Assembly (NCBI GenBank): GCA_016721005.1
Contig: JADKJM010000004.1
Coordinates: 248,001 to 312,000 of the forward strand
Direction of reading: 5' to 3'
DNA from: Flavobacteriales bacterium
Lineage (GTDB): Bacteria; Bacteroidota; Bacteroidia; Flavobacteriales_F; PHOS-HE28
DNA length: 64,000 nt
The notes under the pieces were generated by a model, which was given only the letters and a program-made list of their open reading frames with translations, had not been told where the DNA came from and did not search any database. A program made the translations under genes and the position numbers. Within the stretch, counting starts at the first letter, position 1. Each line of letters opens with the position of its first letter. This document shows, piece after piece, positions 33,534 through 42,161 of this stretch.

Positions 33534-33944
33534 GGTCGAAGGGACTTGGTGATCGCGTTCCGGATGGCGTCCGGGATCGTCACTTTGTGTCTGTTGTTGT
33601 AGTCGTACATCACTTGCACGCTGGTACCGCTCGCCACGACCTCGCCCGCCGCATCGTTGATCACATACTCCATTGTGAAGCTTGTGTTCCCCAGATGGCT
33701 GCAGCCGGTACGGACGGTCAATTGTGCGGGCCAGTGTACGGGCTTCTTGAAATCGCACGTGGTACTTGCCAGGATCACGCCGATGCCCCTGATCGAGGTG
33801 GGATCCCAGTATCCCCGTCCGTTCCAGGAAATGCATACGCGCACTTTCCATGTAGCGGAAGTAGACCACATTGTTCAAGTGGCCGAAGGCATCCTGCTCG
33901 CCCCAAGCCACGATGATCTCGTGTCGCAGGGTCAGGTGATCCAT
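33530..33944 (-). pseudogene. Acyl-CoA thioesterase (4HBT hotdog family), split by a 1-bp frameshift
   Basis: The first frame (from ATG 33944) gives WGEQDAFGHLNNVVYFRYME, the 4HBT catalytic segment with the Asp-x-x-x-His-x-Asn pattern, up to LERTG. The rest of the family sequence (YWDPTSIRGIGVILASTTCDF through RNAITKSLRP) is in another frame. Removing one C from the run CCCC at 33813-33816 restores a single protein of about 137 residues. Either a real mutation or an assembly error. The start may instead be the GTG at 33956 overlapping the upstream stop. The intact enzyme would hydrolyse short acyl-CoAs. Confidence 0.8.
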
Positions 33945-33952
33945 AGGTGCGC

Positions 33953-35695
33953 TCACCGCAGTTCCTTCAGCAATTCCTTGTGCTGGCCCTTCAAGCGGTC
34001 CACGTCCTTGGCCAGCTTCTCGATCTTCTTCTCCATCTCCTTCTTCATCTCCATGCCGCTCGCGCTCTTGAAGTTGAACATGCCCATGCTCCGCTCCATC
34101 TGCTTCATCTCGCCCTCGAGTTCCTCGATCTTCCGTTTGATGAAGCGGCCTTCGCGTTCCAGGTTGGAAGGACCATCCGGGCCGGACCTCAGCTCCTCCA
34201 CATGGCCTTGGAAGCGCATGCGCTGCTTCTCACCGGCTTCCATCTTCATCGATTCGTAGTGCTTGTCCAGCACAGCGCGGTAGCGGACGTTCAGCTCATC
34301 GAATTGGCGTGGTGATACGCGACCCGAATTCATCCAGCGAAGTGAGAAGGCTTTCAGCACTTCGATATCGGTGTTCCGGTTGCCGGTGTGGGTATAGGCT
34401 TGGATCTCGGCGATCAATGCTTCCTTGTCCTTTGCATTCGTCGCTTGCTCCGCGTCCTGCTGCGCGAAGGTTTCCTTGCGCGACCGGAAGAATGCATCAC
34501 AAGTCTCACGGAATTTGTTCCACAGTTTGTTCTCGTCGCGCGGACCTGCGCTGCCTGCTTCCTTCCATTTCTGTTGGAGGTTCTTCAACCGATCGGCGGT
34601 GCTGCGCCATTCCGTGCTGTCCTTCAGAGCCAGCGCTTCATTCAGCAAAGCCTGCTTCCGCTCACGGGCCGCTTTGTATTGGTCCTTCAATTGGTCGAAC
34701 CAGCCATTCTTCGCATCGAAGAAGCCGTTGCACACATTGCGGAACTCCTTCCAGATCTTCTCGTTGTCCTTCCGCGTTGCGAAGCCGACGCTCTTCCAAG
34801 CCTGTTGTAATTCGATCACCTGATCGGAATAGGCCTTCCATTCCTTGGAGGAGGATGCCTGGACCGAGGCCACCAATTCGGTGACCTTCTCCACCAGCGC
34901 GTGCTTGGCTGCGAGGTTGGCCTCGTGCTCGGCCCGGCGCGCCTTGTAGTGTTCGTTGATCTTGTCGTACACCGCCCGTGTGGCGGCCTGAAAACCATCA
35001 CGGATCGCTTCCCATTCCTCCTTCTGGACCGGTCCGATGTGGTGCCACTTGTCCTGGTAGTCCCGGACCAAGGTCTCCAGTTCCTTCATGTTGTCCTTGG
35101 CGGCCAAGGATTCCATGTCGCTGATCAGCGCTGACTTCAGCGCGGTATTCTTCCGCAGGTCGTGGTCGCGGAGTTCCTTGTAGATCCGGATGTGGTAGAA
35201 GAACTCATCCAGCAGGTGGCTGTAGTCGACCTGGAGGTCGCGGTAGGCGTGCTGCGGCACCGCACCGATGGACTTCCATCGCTCTTGTAATTCCTTGAAC
35301 CGCTGGAAGGCGGTGCCGATGTTCTCTTCACCAGCGATCAGGGCCTTCAATTCCTCCATCACGCCCTGCTTCGCGGCAAGGTTGTCGGCTTCCTCCTTGA
35401 CCTTCTTGCGGCGAATGTCATTCACCCGCTGGTTGAACTGATCAAGCAATTGCTTGAACCGCTTGTCCTCCTGATCGACAAGTTGCGCGGACTCAATGGG
35501 TTGTGGACCATCCGCAGAAGGTGCCGTACCCGCGTCCTCTTCCGAGGATCCTTCACTGACCTGTTGTTGGGCAAGGTTGGCCACCAAGGCCTCGTAAGCC
35601 TCTTTGGTGCTTTCGACCGCATCAGCGGCAGCTTCCACATCCTCCTGGCCGATCAATTCCTCGAGCCTGCCAAGCAGCTCTTGCTTCGTAACCAT
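33953..35695 (-). CDS. DUF349 domain protein, coiled coil
   Basis: 580 residues, highly charged and helical, with repeated units of the DUF349 kind: FKELQERWKSIGAVPQ, RDYQDKWHHIGPVQKEEW, LQQAWKSVGFATRKDNEK and LQQKWKEAGSAGPRDENK, about 75-80 residues apart. A C-terminal coiled coil ends LKGQHKELLKELR. DUF349 proteins are cytoplasmic and of unknown biochemical role. First gene of an operon with the thioesterase and the DUF6265 lipoprotein; its stop overlaps a possible GTG start of the thioesterase. Confidence 0.88.
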   Translation of the reverse strand: MVTKQELLGRLEELIGQEDVEAAADAVESTKEAYEALVANLAQQQVSEGSSEEDAGTAPSADGPQPIESAQLVDQEDKRFKQLLDQFNQRVNDIRRKKVKEEADNLAAKQGVMEELKALIAGEENIGTAFQRFKELQERWKSIGAVPQHAYRDLQVDYSHLLDEFFYHIRIYKELRDHDLRKNTALKSALISDMESLAAKDNMKELETLVRDYQDKWHHIGPVQKEEWEAIRDGFQAATRAVYDKINEHYKARRAEHEANLAAKHALVEKVTELVASVQASSSKEWKAYSDQVIELQQAWKSVGFATRKDNEKIWKEFRNVCNGFFDAKNGWFDQLKDQYKAARERKQALLNEALALKDSTEWRSTADRLKNLQQKWKEAGSAGPRDENKLWNKFRETCDAFFRSRKETFAQQDAEQATNAKDKEALIAEIQAYTHTGNRNTDIEVLKAFSLRWMNSGRVSPRQFDELNVRYRAVLDKHYESMKMEAGEKQRMRFQGHVEELRSGPDGPSNLEREGRFIKRKIEELEGEMKQMERSMGMFNFKSASGMEMKKEMEKKIEKLAKDVDRLKGQHKELLKELR

Positions 35696-35727
35696 GCGTT
35701 CTATCGGACAACATGGGCCCGAGCGAC

Positions 35728-35735
35728 CAAATATA
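35728..35735 (-). promoter_or_regulatory. -7 box TATATTTG for the DUF349 operon
   Basis: Exact TAnnTTTG on the minus strand, 32 nt before the ATG at 35695. Confidence 0.6.
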
Positions 35736-35758
35736 GCAGGATGATAACTGTTGGCAGG

Positions 35759-37285
35759 TCAGACCGCCAGTCCAAGGAGGCAGACATCATCCACTTGGTC
35801 CTCGGAACCCTTCCAGGAAAGGAAGGCCTCATCCAGCAATGTGGCCTGTCGCTCCATTGGAAGGTGATGGATGCTGTTGAGAAGATCCGTCAACCGGGCG
35901 GTCATGAACCGCTCGCGTTCCGGCCCACCGAATTGGTCCACATAGCCGTCGCTGAAGAGATAGATGCGGTCGCCCGGGTGGTAGGCCAAACGGTGGCAGG
36001 TGAACTTGCGCTCCAGATCATAGTGTGCGCCACCGATCGGCCTGCGATCGCCATTGATCACCGTGAGCTGGCCCTGATGCAACCAATACAACGGCCGGAA
36101 GGCCCCGGCGAAGAGGATCTCCCGTTGGTGCCGGTCGATCCGGCAGAGAGCGATGTCCATGCCATCGCCGCCGCCTTTCTTCCGGCCTTGCTGGTGTAAG
36201 GTGGCGACCAACCGGGTGTTGATCATGGTGAGGAGCTCGGCGGGGTCCTTGTCCGCATTGGCGGGTACGATCTCGTTCAGCAACGAACATCCGATCGCCG
36301 CCATCATGGCACCGGGAAGTCCGTGGCCCGTGCAATCCGCTGCAGCCACGAAGCACTCGTCCGCGCCTATGGGGTGGCACCAGTGAAAGTCGCCGCTCAC
36401 CATGTCCTTTGGCCGGTCGATGATGAAGGAGTCGGTGAACAGGGCTGCGTACGCGCTCGGCGGCGGGACCAATGCGCGTTGGATCTTGCCCGCGTATGCG
36501 ATGCTGTCGGTGATATCGAGATTCCGGGTGGTAAGAGCGAACCGGTCCGCCTCGTTCTGCTGTACCCACTTGCCCACATAGCGGAAGAGCACGAACCCAG
36601 CGACGGCGAAGAGGACAAGCGCGATGAGGATGTTGCGAAGGAGAGCCGCCATGGCAGAGGCGGTCGCTTCCGAACCCGGGGTTCGAATGAGAATGATCCC
36701 CGCAGGATGCCCTTCGTCGTTCAGCAGCGGCTTGAACGCGAGGAGTTCATCTGTGGATGATGTGACGTGGCCTCCTGTCGCGTAAGCCTGGAGAATGGCT
36801 CGCCCGTCACCGGTGAACGTGGACCTGAAGTCCGGCTGTTCTAGCGAAGTGGCTACGTGTTGCAGTTCCTGTTTCACACTATCGTAGGCCAGTACTTGAA
36901 TGGGTAGTTCGATGCTGTTCCGCTCCGCTGCCTTGCGCAGGTGCTCATGCATCACATAGTACCAGGCGTCCTGCGTGTTCTTGATCAGCATGCCTCGGCC
37001 ATCGTACTTGGCCAGCAGGTTCTCCACATGCTTCGCGGGGATCTGGTCCGCAAGTCCGGAAACAATACTCTCCAAGCGACTGAACGTTTCCTCGCGCTGG
37101 TTCTTCAATTCATACCAATGCGCCACGCCGATGAGCGATGCGCAGAGCACGAACAAAGTGCCGTAGAGGATCAGCAGGATCCGGCGCGAAGTCCGATTTG
37201 GAGTGGGGTTCAAAGCCGATGCACCGGGCAACAAGGCGCCGGCCACCGTTCCTACGCGAAAAACGCCGAAAGGTGACAAGCGCAA
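35759..37285 (-). CDS. Membrane-anchored SpoIIE/PP2C-type serine phosphatase
   Basis: Up to 508 residues. The first helix (RRILLILYGTLFVLCASLIG), an extracytoplasmic sensor region of about 190 residues and a second helix (LLRNILIALVLFAVAGFVLF) precede a cytoplasmic SpoIIE domain with RPKDMVSGDFHW, VAAADCTGHGLPGAMMAAIG, FAGAFRPLYWL and IYLFSDGYVDQFGG, whose Asp residues bind the two metals. Such proteins regulate anti-sigma-antagonist or partner-switch systems. The start is uncertain: the frame opens with TTG at 37285, and a GTG at 37246 is an alternative. No partner STAS or kinase gene is nearby. Confidence 0.85.
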   Translation of the reverse strand: MRLSPFGVFRVGTVAGALLPGASALNPTPNRTSRRILLILYGTLFVLCASLIGVAHWYELKNQREETFSRLESIVSGLADQIPAKHVENLLAKYDGRGMLIKNTQDAWYYVMHEHLRKAAERNSIELPIQVLAYDSVKQELQHVATSLEQPDFRSTFTGDGRAILQAYATGGHVTSSTDELLAFKPLLNDEGHPAGIILIRTPGSEATASAMAALLRNILIALVLFAVAGFVLFRYVGKWVQQNEADRFALTTRNLDITDSIAYAGKIQRALVPPPSAYAALFTDSFIIDRPKDMVSGDFHWCHPIGADECFVAAADCTGHGLPGAMMAAIGCSLLNEIVPANADKDPAELLTMINTRLVATLHQQGRKKGGGDGMDIALCRIDRHQREILFAGAFRPLYWLHQGQLTVINGDRRPIGGAHYDLERKFTCHRLAYHPGDRIYLFSDGYVDQFGGPERERFMTARLTDLLNSIHHLPMERQATLLDEAFLSWKGSEDQVDDVCLLGLAV

Positions 37286-37372
37286 TGCAGCGTGGATCCA
37301 TGACGGGACAGGATCTTGGCAGGCCTTCGCACAGCGTTACCTTGGGACGACCCATTCATGATGCCCACACGC

Positions 37373-38230
37373 ATGAAGCACGTCCTTGTCTGCCTGGCCT
37401 TTGCTTTTGGGGGCACCGCCCGGGCTCAGACCACGACGAGTGTGCAGAACGGAGATTGGGATGATCCGGCGACCTGGGACTGCAACTGCATTCCGGATGT
37501 TGTTGATGCCGTGGTCGTGCATGAGGTGCGGATCGCAGGGAATACCTTCTTCTACCAGCGGGTGCATGTGATGTCCGGAGGCAGCTTGGTGATGGACGCG
37601 TTCTTCTCCGTCGTGATCGGAGATACCGTGATCAACGATGGCTTCATGGACCTCAAGGGCGATATCGACGTGGACTGGGCGCTTTTCAACAATGCCACCA
37701 TTCATATCGAAGGAGTCATTCACAACGATGCATTGCTGGTGATGGGCGGGCCTGATGCACTGCTCAGCACGGACAACATCGGCAACTACGGTACGATCGA
37801 AGGGGAGGGCCGCATCTGCGTGGCTGGCTTTTCCGAGAACACCGGAACCATACAAGGGCAGATCGATGTTTGCGACCTGACACCGACCGTTTCTTCGCCG
37901 CCGTTCCTGGATGTGAACTCGGGTACCGTGGCGGGCTCGGTCAGTTTCTGCGTTGGGGAGAGCTGCGGACCAATGGCCATCGCTGATCGCAATGTGCTGG
38001 CCGATGCGCGATTGTGGCCGTTCCCGGCGCAGCATGAGTTGTACGTCGAAGCACCGGTTGGTTCAAGTTTGACCATCATTGATGCGATCGGCAGAACGGT
38101 GCTGGCACTGACCAAACTCAACGCGGCACGAGTGACCGTCGACATCTCATCGTTGCCTCCCGGTACCTACATCGCTTTGCTTCGAGCGGGAGAGGAGCAA
38201 CGGACGTTCGCTGTTGTGCTGGCGCGCTGA
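37373..38230 (+). CDS. T9SS cargo protein, small
   Basis: 285 residues from the ATG at 37373, which starts the signal peptide (MKHVLVCLAFAFGGTARAQ); ATGs at 37358 and 37361 are alternatives. The mature protein opens NGDWDDPATWDCNCIPD, the same W..P.TW pattern as the gene at 1075, and continues as a beta-helix-like series (SGGSLVMDAF, NDGFMDLKGD, NNATIHIEGV). The tail has LWPFPAQHELYVEA and LPPGTYIALL, a type-A sorting domain with the usual PNP motif degenerated to FPA. Promoter-like TACCTTGG lies at 37338-37345. Confidence 0.75.
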   Translation: MKHVLVCLAFAFGGTARAQTTTSVQNGDWDDPATWDCNCIPDVVDAVVVHEVRIAGNTFFYQRVHVMSGGSLVMDAFFSVVIGDTVINDGFMDLKGDIDVDWALFNNATIHIEGVIHNDALLVMGGPDALLSTDNIGNYGTIEGEGRICVAGFSENTGTIQGQIDVCDLTPTVSSPPFLDVNSGTVAGSVSFCVGESCGPMAIADRNVLADARLWPFPAQHELYVEAPVGSSLTIIDAIGRTVLALTKLNAARVTVDISSLPPGTYIALLRAGEEQRTFAVVLAR

Positions 38231-38237
38231 GATCCGC

Positions 38238-38315
38238 TCACCCCAAGAACGGATACTTGTGATCCGTCGCTGGTACCAAGGTCTGCCTGAGCGAGGTGGT
38301 TCCAGGAGCGTTGAA
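38238..38315 (-). pseudogene. Fragment of a second pruA-like 3' end
   Basis: The minus-strand frame ending in TGA at 38238 reads APGTTSLRQTLVPATDHKYP then FLG. This parallels the true PruA terminus (TIKETFVPPTDHKYPFLG). The last 31 bp (38237-38267) are identical to 38668-38698 in pruA, while the rest is diverged in DNA but similar in protein. It looks like the relic of a duplicated or replaced pruA end. The fragment has no start and is too short to function. Confidence 0.5.
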
Positions 38316-38320
38316 AGCAA

Positions 38321-38632
38321 CTACTTCGTCCCGCTCGACTGAGCAGGACGGACAACACGGAAGTAGTAGATGTAGGCGCCAATGATCGTCATGAAGATCA
38401 GCAACAGAAGATATCCTGCTCGGTTGTCGCGCTTAATCCAACAACGAATAGTCCATATCCAGAATGCGAAGACGACCGCCCCCGCCAAAACGTGCAGTAT
38501 TCCCCAAGGCAGCAATGCAATCGGTTCGAATCGACCTTGTTGAATGCCCTGGAGAGCATGCACCACTTGGTGCGAGAGCGTGAAGACGATGGCCGCCAAC
38601 GATGCGCCGAAGAAGTAGTCGGTTCGTCTCAT
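38321..38632 (-). CDS. Small membrane protein
   Basis: 103 residues with three hydrophobic helices (YFFGASLAAIVFTLSHQV, LLPWGILHVLAGAVVFAFWI and LLLLIFMTIIGAYIYYF). Basic and polar residues lie at the termini. It sits between pruA and the pruA-like fragment, in the same orientation. I do not recognise the family; it may have arrived with whatever duplicated the pruA end. Confidence 0.5.
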   Translation of the reverse strand: MRRTDYFFGASLAAIVFTLSHQVVHALQGIQQGRFEPIALLPWGILHVLAGAVVFAFWIWTIRCWIKRDNRAGYLLLLIFMTIIGAYIYYFRVVRPAQSSGTK

Positions 38633-38668
38633 ATGCTTTGGTTCGAAGATCAGGCAGAGGTTTGAATC

Positions 38669-40291
38669 TCACCCCAAGAACGGATACTTGTGATCCGTTG
38701 GCGGAACAAAAGTCTCCTTGATGGTGCGCGGGCTCACCCACCGGATGAGATTGAGGTAACTGCCGGCCTTGTCATTGGTGCCACTACCGCGCGCACCACC
38801 GAATGGCTGCTGGCCCACCACGGCTCCCGTAGGCTTGTCGTTGATGTAGAAGTTGCCTGCCGCGTGGCGTAGCACGTGCATAGCCTGTTCAACACTCGCC
38901 CGGTCGTTGCTGATCACTGCACCGGTGAGGGCGTATTCACCTGTGGCGTCAACCAACTTCAAGGTGTCCATCCATCGGTTGGCGCTGTACACGTAGATCG
39001 TGAGCACCGGTCCGAAGATCTCCTCGCACATCGTGGTGCTCTTTGGATCCTTGGTCACCAGAACGGTGGGCTCGATGAAGTAGCCGGTCTTCTTGTCGTA
39101 CTTCCCACCGGCGATGACCTGGATATTCTTCTTGTCCTTTTTCGCGGCATCGATGTAGCCGCTGATCTTGTCGAATGACTTCTCGTCGATGACCGCGCCG
39201 ATGAAGTTCGAGAAGTCGCGCGGGTCGCCCATCTTCATATCGGCCAGATCAGCCAACAGTTCCTTCTTCACTGCTGGCCAAATGCTATCCGGGATGTAGG
39301 CGCGGCTCGCAGCGCTACACTTCTGTCCTTGAAATTCGAAGGCGCCCCGGCTCAATGCCGTAGCCACCACTTTCGGGTCGGCGCTTGCATGCGCGATCAC
39401 GAAATCCTTGCCGCCCGTTTCGCCAACGATGCGCGGGTAGCTGCGATAATTCGGTAGGTTGTTGCCGATGGTCTGCCAGATGTGGCGGAAGACCTTGGTG
39501 CTACCCGTGAAGTGGATCCCGGCGAAATCCTTGTGCTTGAAGATGATGTCGCCAGCAGTCGGGCCATCCACGTGGATCAGGTTGATCACTCCCGCGGGCA
39601 GTCCTGCAGCCATGAAGACCTCCATGAGCACCTGTGCGCTGTAGCACTGGGTGTCGGCGCACTTCCACACCACGGTGTTGCCCATCAGGGCGCAGCTACT
39701 CGGCAAATTGCCGGCGATCGCCGTGAAGTTGAACGGGGTGAGTGCGAACACGAAGCCTTCGAGCGCGCGGTATTCCAACCGGTTCCAAACGCCGGGTGAA
39801 CTCACCGGTTGGTCGCGGTAGATCTGCTGTGCGTAGGCCACGTTGAAGCGAATGAAATCGATGAACTCGCAGGCCGCATCGATCTCCGCTTGGTAGCAGT
39901 TCTTGCCTTGACCAAGCATCGTCGCTGCGTTGATGCTGGCGCGATACGGACCGCTGAGCAGATCCGCAGCGCGCAGGAAGATCGCCGCGCGTTCCTCGAA
40001 GGGCATGTTCTCCCAATCACGCTTGGCCTTGAGTGCTGCATCGATCGCCGCCCGCACATGCTTGCCTTCTCCCAAGTGTGCCGACCCCAAGTTGTGTGCG
40101 TGCTTGTGCGGGGGGCCCATCTGCCGCAGGTCCTTGGTCTCGATCGCATGTCCCGCGATCCACATCGGCGAATCGATCCGCGCGCGAAGACGGCGATCCA
40201 ATTCGGCTTGGAGTTCATCACGCTCCGGCGAACCGGGTGCGTACGACTTCACGGATTCGTTCTTCGGTTCGGGGACGGTGAACTGGCTCAT
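38669..40291 (-). CDS. pruA: L-glutamate gamma-semialdehyde (1-pyrroline-5-carboxylate) dehydrogenase
   Basis: 540 residues. ALDH motifs: FALTPFNFTAIAGNLPSSCA, GNTVVWKCADTQ, FTGSTKVFRHIW, general-base Glu in VGETGGKDFVIA and nucleophile Cys in FEFQGQKCSAASRAY. The C-terminal GQQPFGGARGSGTNDKAG and YLNLIRWVSPRTIKE are typical of the P5CDH group. It oxidises glutamate semialdehyde to glutamate in proline catabolism. No proline dehydrogenase is in the window. Confidence 0.95.
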   Translation of the reverse strand: MSQFTVPEPKNESVKSYAPGSPERDELQAELDRRLRARIDSPMWIAGHAIETKDLRQMGPPHKHAHNLGSAHLGEGKHVRAAIDAALKAKRDWENMPFEERAAIFLRAADLLSGPYRASINAATMLGQGKNCYQAEIDAACEFIDFIRFNVAYAQQIYRDQPVSSPGVWNRLEYRALEGFVFALTPFNFTAIAGNLPSSCALMGNTVVWKCADTQCYSAQVLMEVFMAAGLPAGVINLIHVDGPTAGDIIFKHKDFAGIHFTGSTKVFRHIWQTIGNNLPNYRSYPRIVGETGGKDFVIAHASADPKVVATALSRGAFEFQGQKCSAASRAYIPDSIWPAVKKELLADLADMKMGDPRDFSNFIGAVIDEKSFDKISGYIDAAKKDKKNIQVIAGGKYDKKTGYFIEPTVLVTKDPKSTTMCEEIFGPVLTIYVYSANRWMDTLKLVDATGEYALTGAVISNDRASVEQAMHVLRHAAGNFYINDKPTGAVVGQQPFGGARGSGTNDKAGSYLNLIRWVSPRTIKETFVPPTDHKYPFLG

Positions 40292-40344
40292 GGGCTAAGG
40301 ATTATCGAGGCTGGGGCGTGCCTCCGCCATGTGGTAACGTTGGG

Positions 40345-40352
40345 CGAATTTA
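40345..40352 (-). promoter_or_regulatory. -7 box TAAATTCG for pruA
   Basis: Minus-strand TAnnTTCG, 53 nt before the ATG at 40291. Confidence 0.4.
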
Positions 40353-40437
40353 CCAGCGCGACGTTGAAGGGGTGCTGTAGGCCTGAAATGGCAGCAGAAC
40401 GATCCATCGGTCACCCACAGGGAATGCCACTACCTGC

Positions 40438-40824
40438 CTAGTTCACCAGGAATGGCGAGGCCAACTGCATGGTCGGGATCTGCACATGGAACATCAGGCC
40501 ATCCCGAGCACGCAACATGCGGTAGTTCCCTTCCATGCGTCCGAAACCACTGCGCAGATCGCACGCGCTGCTGTAGCTGAATTCCTCACCGGGCGCCAAC
40601 ACAGGGGTTTCTCCCACCACACCCGGGCCGTCCACTTCACGCACCGGTGCAAGGCTGTCGTGGATGGTCCAATGGCGATGGAGCAATTGGACGGTCTCCT
40701 CACTCCGGTTGCTGATGGTGATGCGGTAGCTGAAGATGAACCGGCCGGCCTTCGCGTCACTGTGCGCCTCCTCGTACCGCGCCCGTGCGGTTATGCGAAT
40801 GCCGTGTGTCACTGCCGTAGCCAT
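40438..40824 (-). CDS. apaG: ApaG protein
   Basis: 128 residues, one immunoglobulin/fibronectin-like beta domain. Family segments are GRFIFSYRITISNRSEETVQ, LLHRHWTIHDS, GPGVVGETPVLAPGEEFSYS and GRMEGNYRM. ApaG is linked to Co2+/Mg2+ homeostasis and to the diadenosine-tetraphosphatase operon in enterobacteria; the biochemical role is unsettled. A TAATCTTG box lies only 4 nt before the start. Confidence 0.93.
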   Translation of the reverse strand: MATAVTHGIRITARARYEEAHSDAKAGRFIFSYRITISNRSEETVQLLHRHWTIHDSLAPVREVDGPGVVGETPVLAPGEEFSYSSACDLRSGFGRMEGNYRMLRARDGLMFHVQIPTMQLASPFLVN

Positions 40825-40828
40825 GGTG

Positions 40829-40836
40829 CAAGATTA
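40829..40836 (-). promoter_or_regulatory. -7 box TAATCTTG for apaG
   Basis: Seven of eight positions match TAnnTTTG; 4 nt before the ATG at 40824, implying a leaderless transcript. Confidence 0.4.
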
Positions 40837-41034
40837 ACGCGCGGCGTTGAGGATGTGCATGCCGATACCCAACTTCTCGTTGGCGATGGCCGGAACTCCG
40901 CGTGATGGATCCGGGATCTCCCAGAGCTTCATCGGGTCATCCCTATTCCACATCACGCCTGTGTACAAGTTCGTCGGATCCAGCCGGATAGGTTCTTCCA
41001 ACCGCCCTACCGTTGCAATTCCGAAAGAACACAC

Positions 41035-42075
41035 ATGCGCCATTTTCCACTGCTCGTTGCTTGCTTTTCCGCACTCGCATCCATGGCCCAATACAATGGT
41101 CCGGAGAGCGTGGAGTATGATCCGGTGGGCGATCGGTATTTCGTGAGCAACACGAATGCCTCCATGATCAAGGTCCGCTCACAAGCCGGCGTGGTCACGG
41201 ATTTCGTGGCGGTGAGTCCCGCGCCGTACGGGCTGGAGATCATGGGCGACACGTTGTTCGCCTGTAGTGGTGGAACCGTGAAGGGCTACCTGCTCAGCGA
41301 TGCGTCCTTGGTCTTCAACAGGAATCTAGGAGGCACCTTCCTCAATGGCATCACAACGGATGGCCAGTATCTCTACGTCACGGATTTCAGTGGTACGCGG
41401 ATCTACAAGGTCGATGTGGCGAACAACAGCCACACGACGCTGGTGGCCAACACGGCAGGCACCCCGAATGGAATTGTTTGGGATGAGACCGGCCAGCGGC
41501 TCGTAGTGGTGTTCTGGGGCAGCAATGCCCCCATAAAAGCCTATGATCGCGTTTCCGGTGCGAGCACAACGCTTGTTGCCGGTACGGGTGTTACGAACAT
41601 CGATGGTGTGACCATGGATTGCTTCGGGAACTTCCTGATCGCTTCATGGAGTCCGGCTCGCATCACGCGTTATGGTCCCACCTTCACGGGTGCCGGAGTG
41701 GATGTTGGCGTCCCCGGATTGAACAACCCGGCGGACATCGATTTCGACTTCGTGAACCAGCGCATCTGCATTCCGAATGCGGGAAATAACACGGTCACGT
41801 TGCATGTGGTGTCCTGCATGATGGGTGTACCGGAAGTGCCCAAGGTGCTCGAACTGCGCGCCATTCCGAACCCGACGACCGGACTGATCCGGATCGAACC
41901 AGCGTTGACACAGAACGAGGGCTACCTGCTGCTCGATGCGCGCGGCCTGCTCATCGGTGGTGGAAGCCTTCGGGCCGGTGCAATGTTGGACATCAGTTCC
42001 TTGCCCGCCGGGTTGTATACCATCGAATTCCCGCGCACACGGCAGCGTCTGCGCGTGGTGCTCGGCCGCGACTGA
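41035..42075 (+). CDS. T9SS cargo protein with SMP-30/NHL-like beta-propeller
   Basis: 346 residues. A signal peptide (MRHFPLLVACFSALASMAQ) is followed by a six-bladed-propeller-like repeat (GPESVEYDPVGDRYFVSN, APYGLEIMGDTLFACS, LNGITTDGQYLYVTD, PNGIVWDETGQRLVVVFW, IDGVTMDCFGNFLIASW, PADIDFDFVNQRICIPN) at about 40-residue spacing. A type-A sorting tail follows (LRAIPNPTTGLIRI, LLLDARG, SSLPAGLYTIEF). Secreted or surface-displayed; enzymatic activity cannot be judged. Promoter-like TACCGTTG at 41008-41015. Confidence 0.85.
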   Translation: MRHFPLLVACFSALASMAQYNGPESVEYDPVGDRYFVSNTNASMIKVRSQAGVVTDFVAVSPAPYGLEIMGDTLFACSGGTVKGYLLSDASLVFNRNLGGTFLNGITTDGQYLYVTDFSGTRIYKVDVANNSHTTLVANTAGTPNGIVWDETGQRLVVVFWGSNAPIKAYDRVSGASTTLVAGTGVTNIDGVTMDCFGNFLIASWSPARITRYGPTFTGAGVDVGVPGLNNPADIDFDFVNQRICIPNAGNNTVTLHVVSCMMGVPEVPKVLELRAIPNPTTGLIRIEPALTQNEGYLLLDARGLLIGGGSLRAGAMLDISSLPAGLYTIEFPRTRQRLRVVLGRD

Positions 42076-42161
42076 ACAAGGCCGAGACGATCCTGATCAC
42101 GTAACACCGGCTGCGAAATACCGACCGCGCCTTCGCATCTTCGCCCACCAACCCAAGCACC

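Noticed and set aside
40834..41091. 85-residue minus-strand frame between apaG and the propeller gene
   Set aside because: Its start lies inside the propeller gene and it covers the promoters of both neighbours. The C-terminal part looks faintly protein-like, but there is no supporting evidence.
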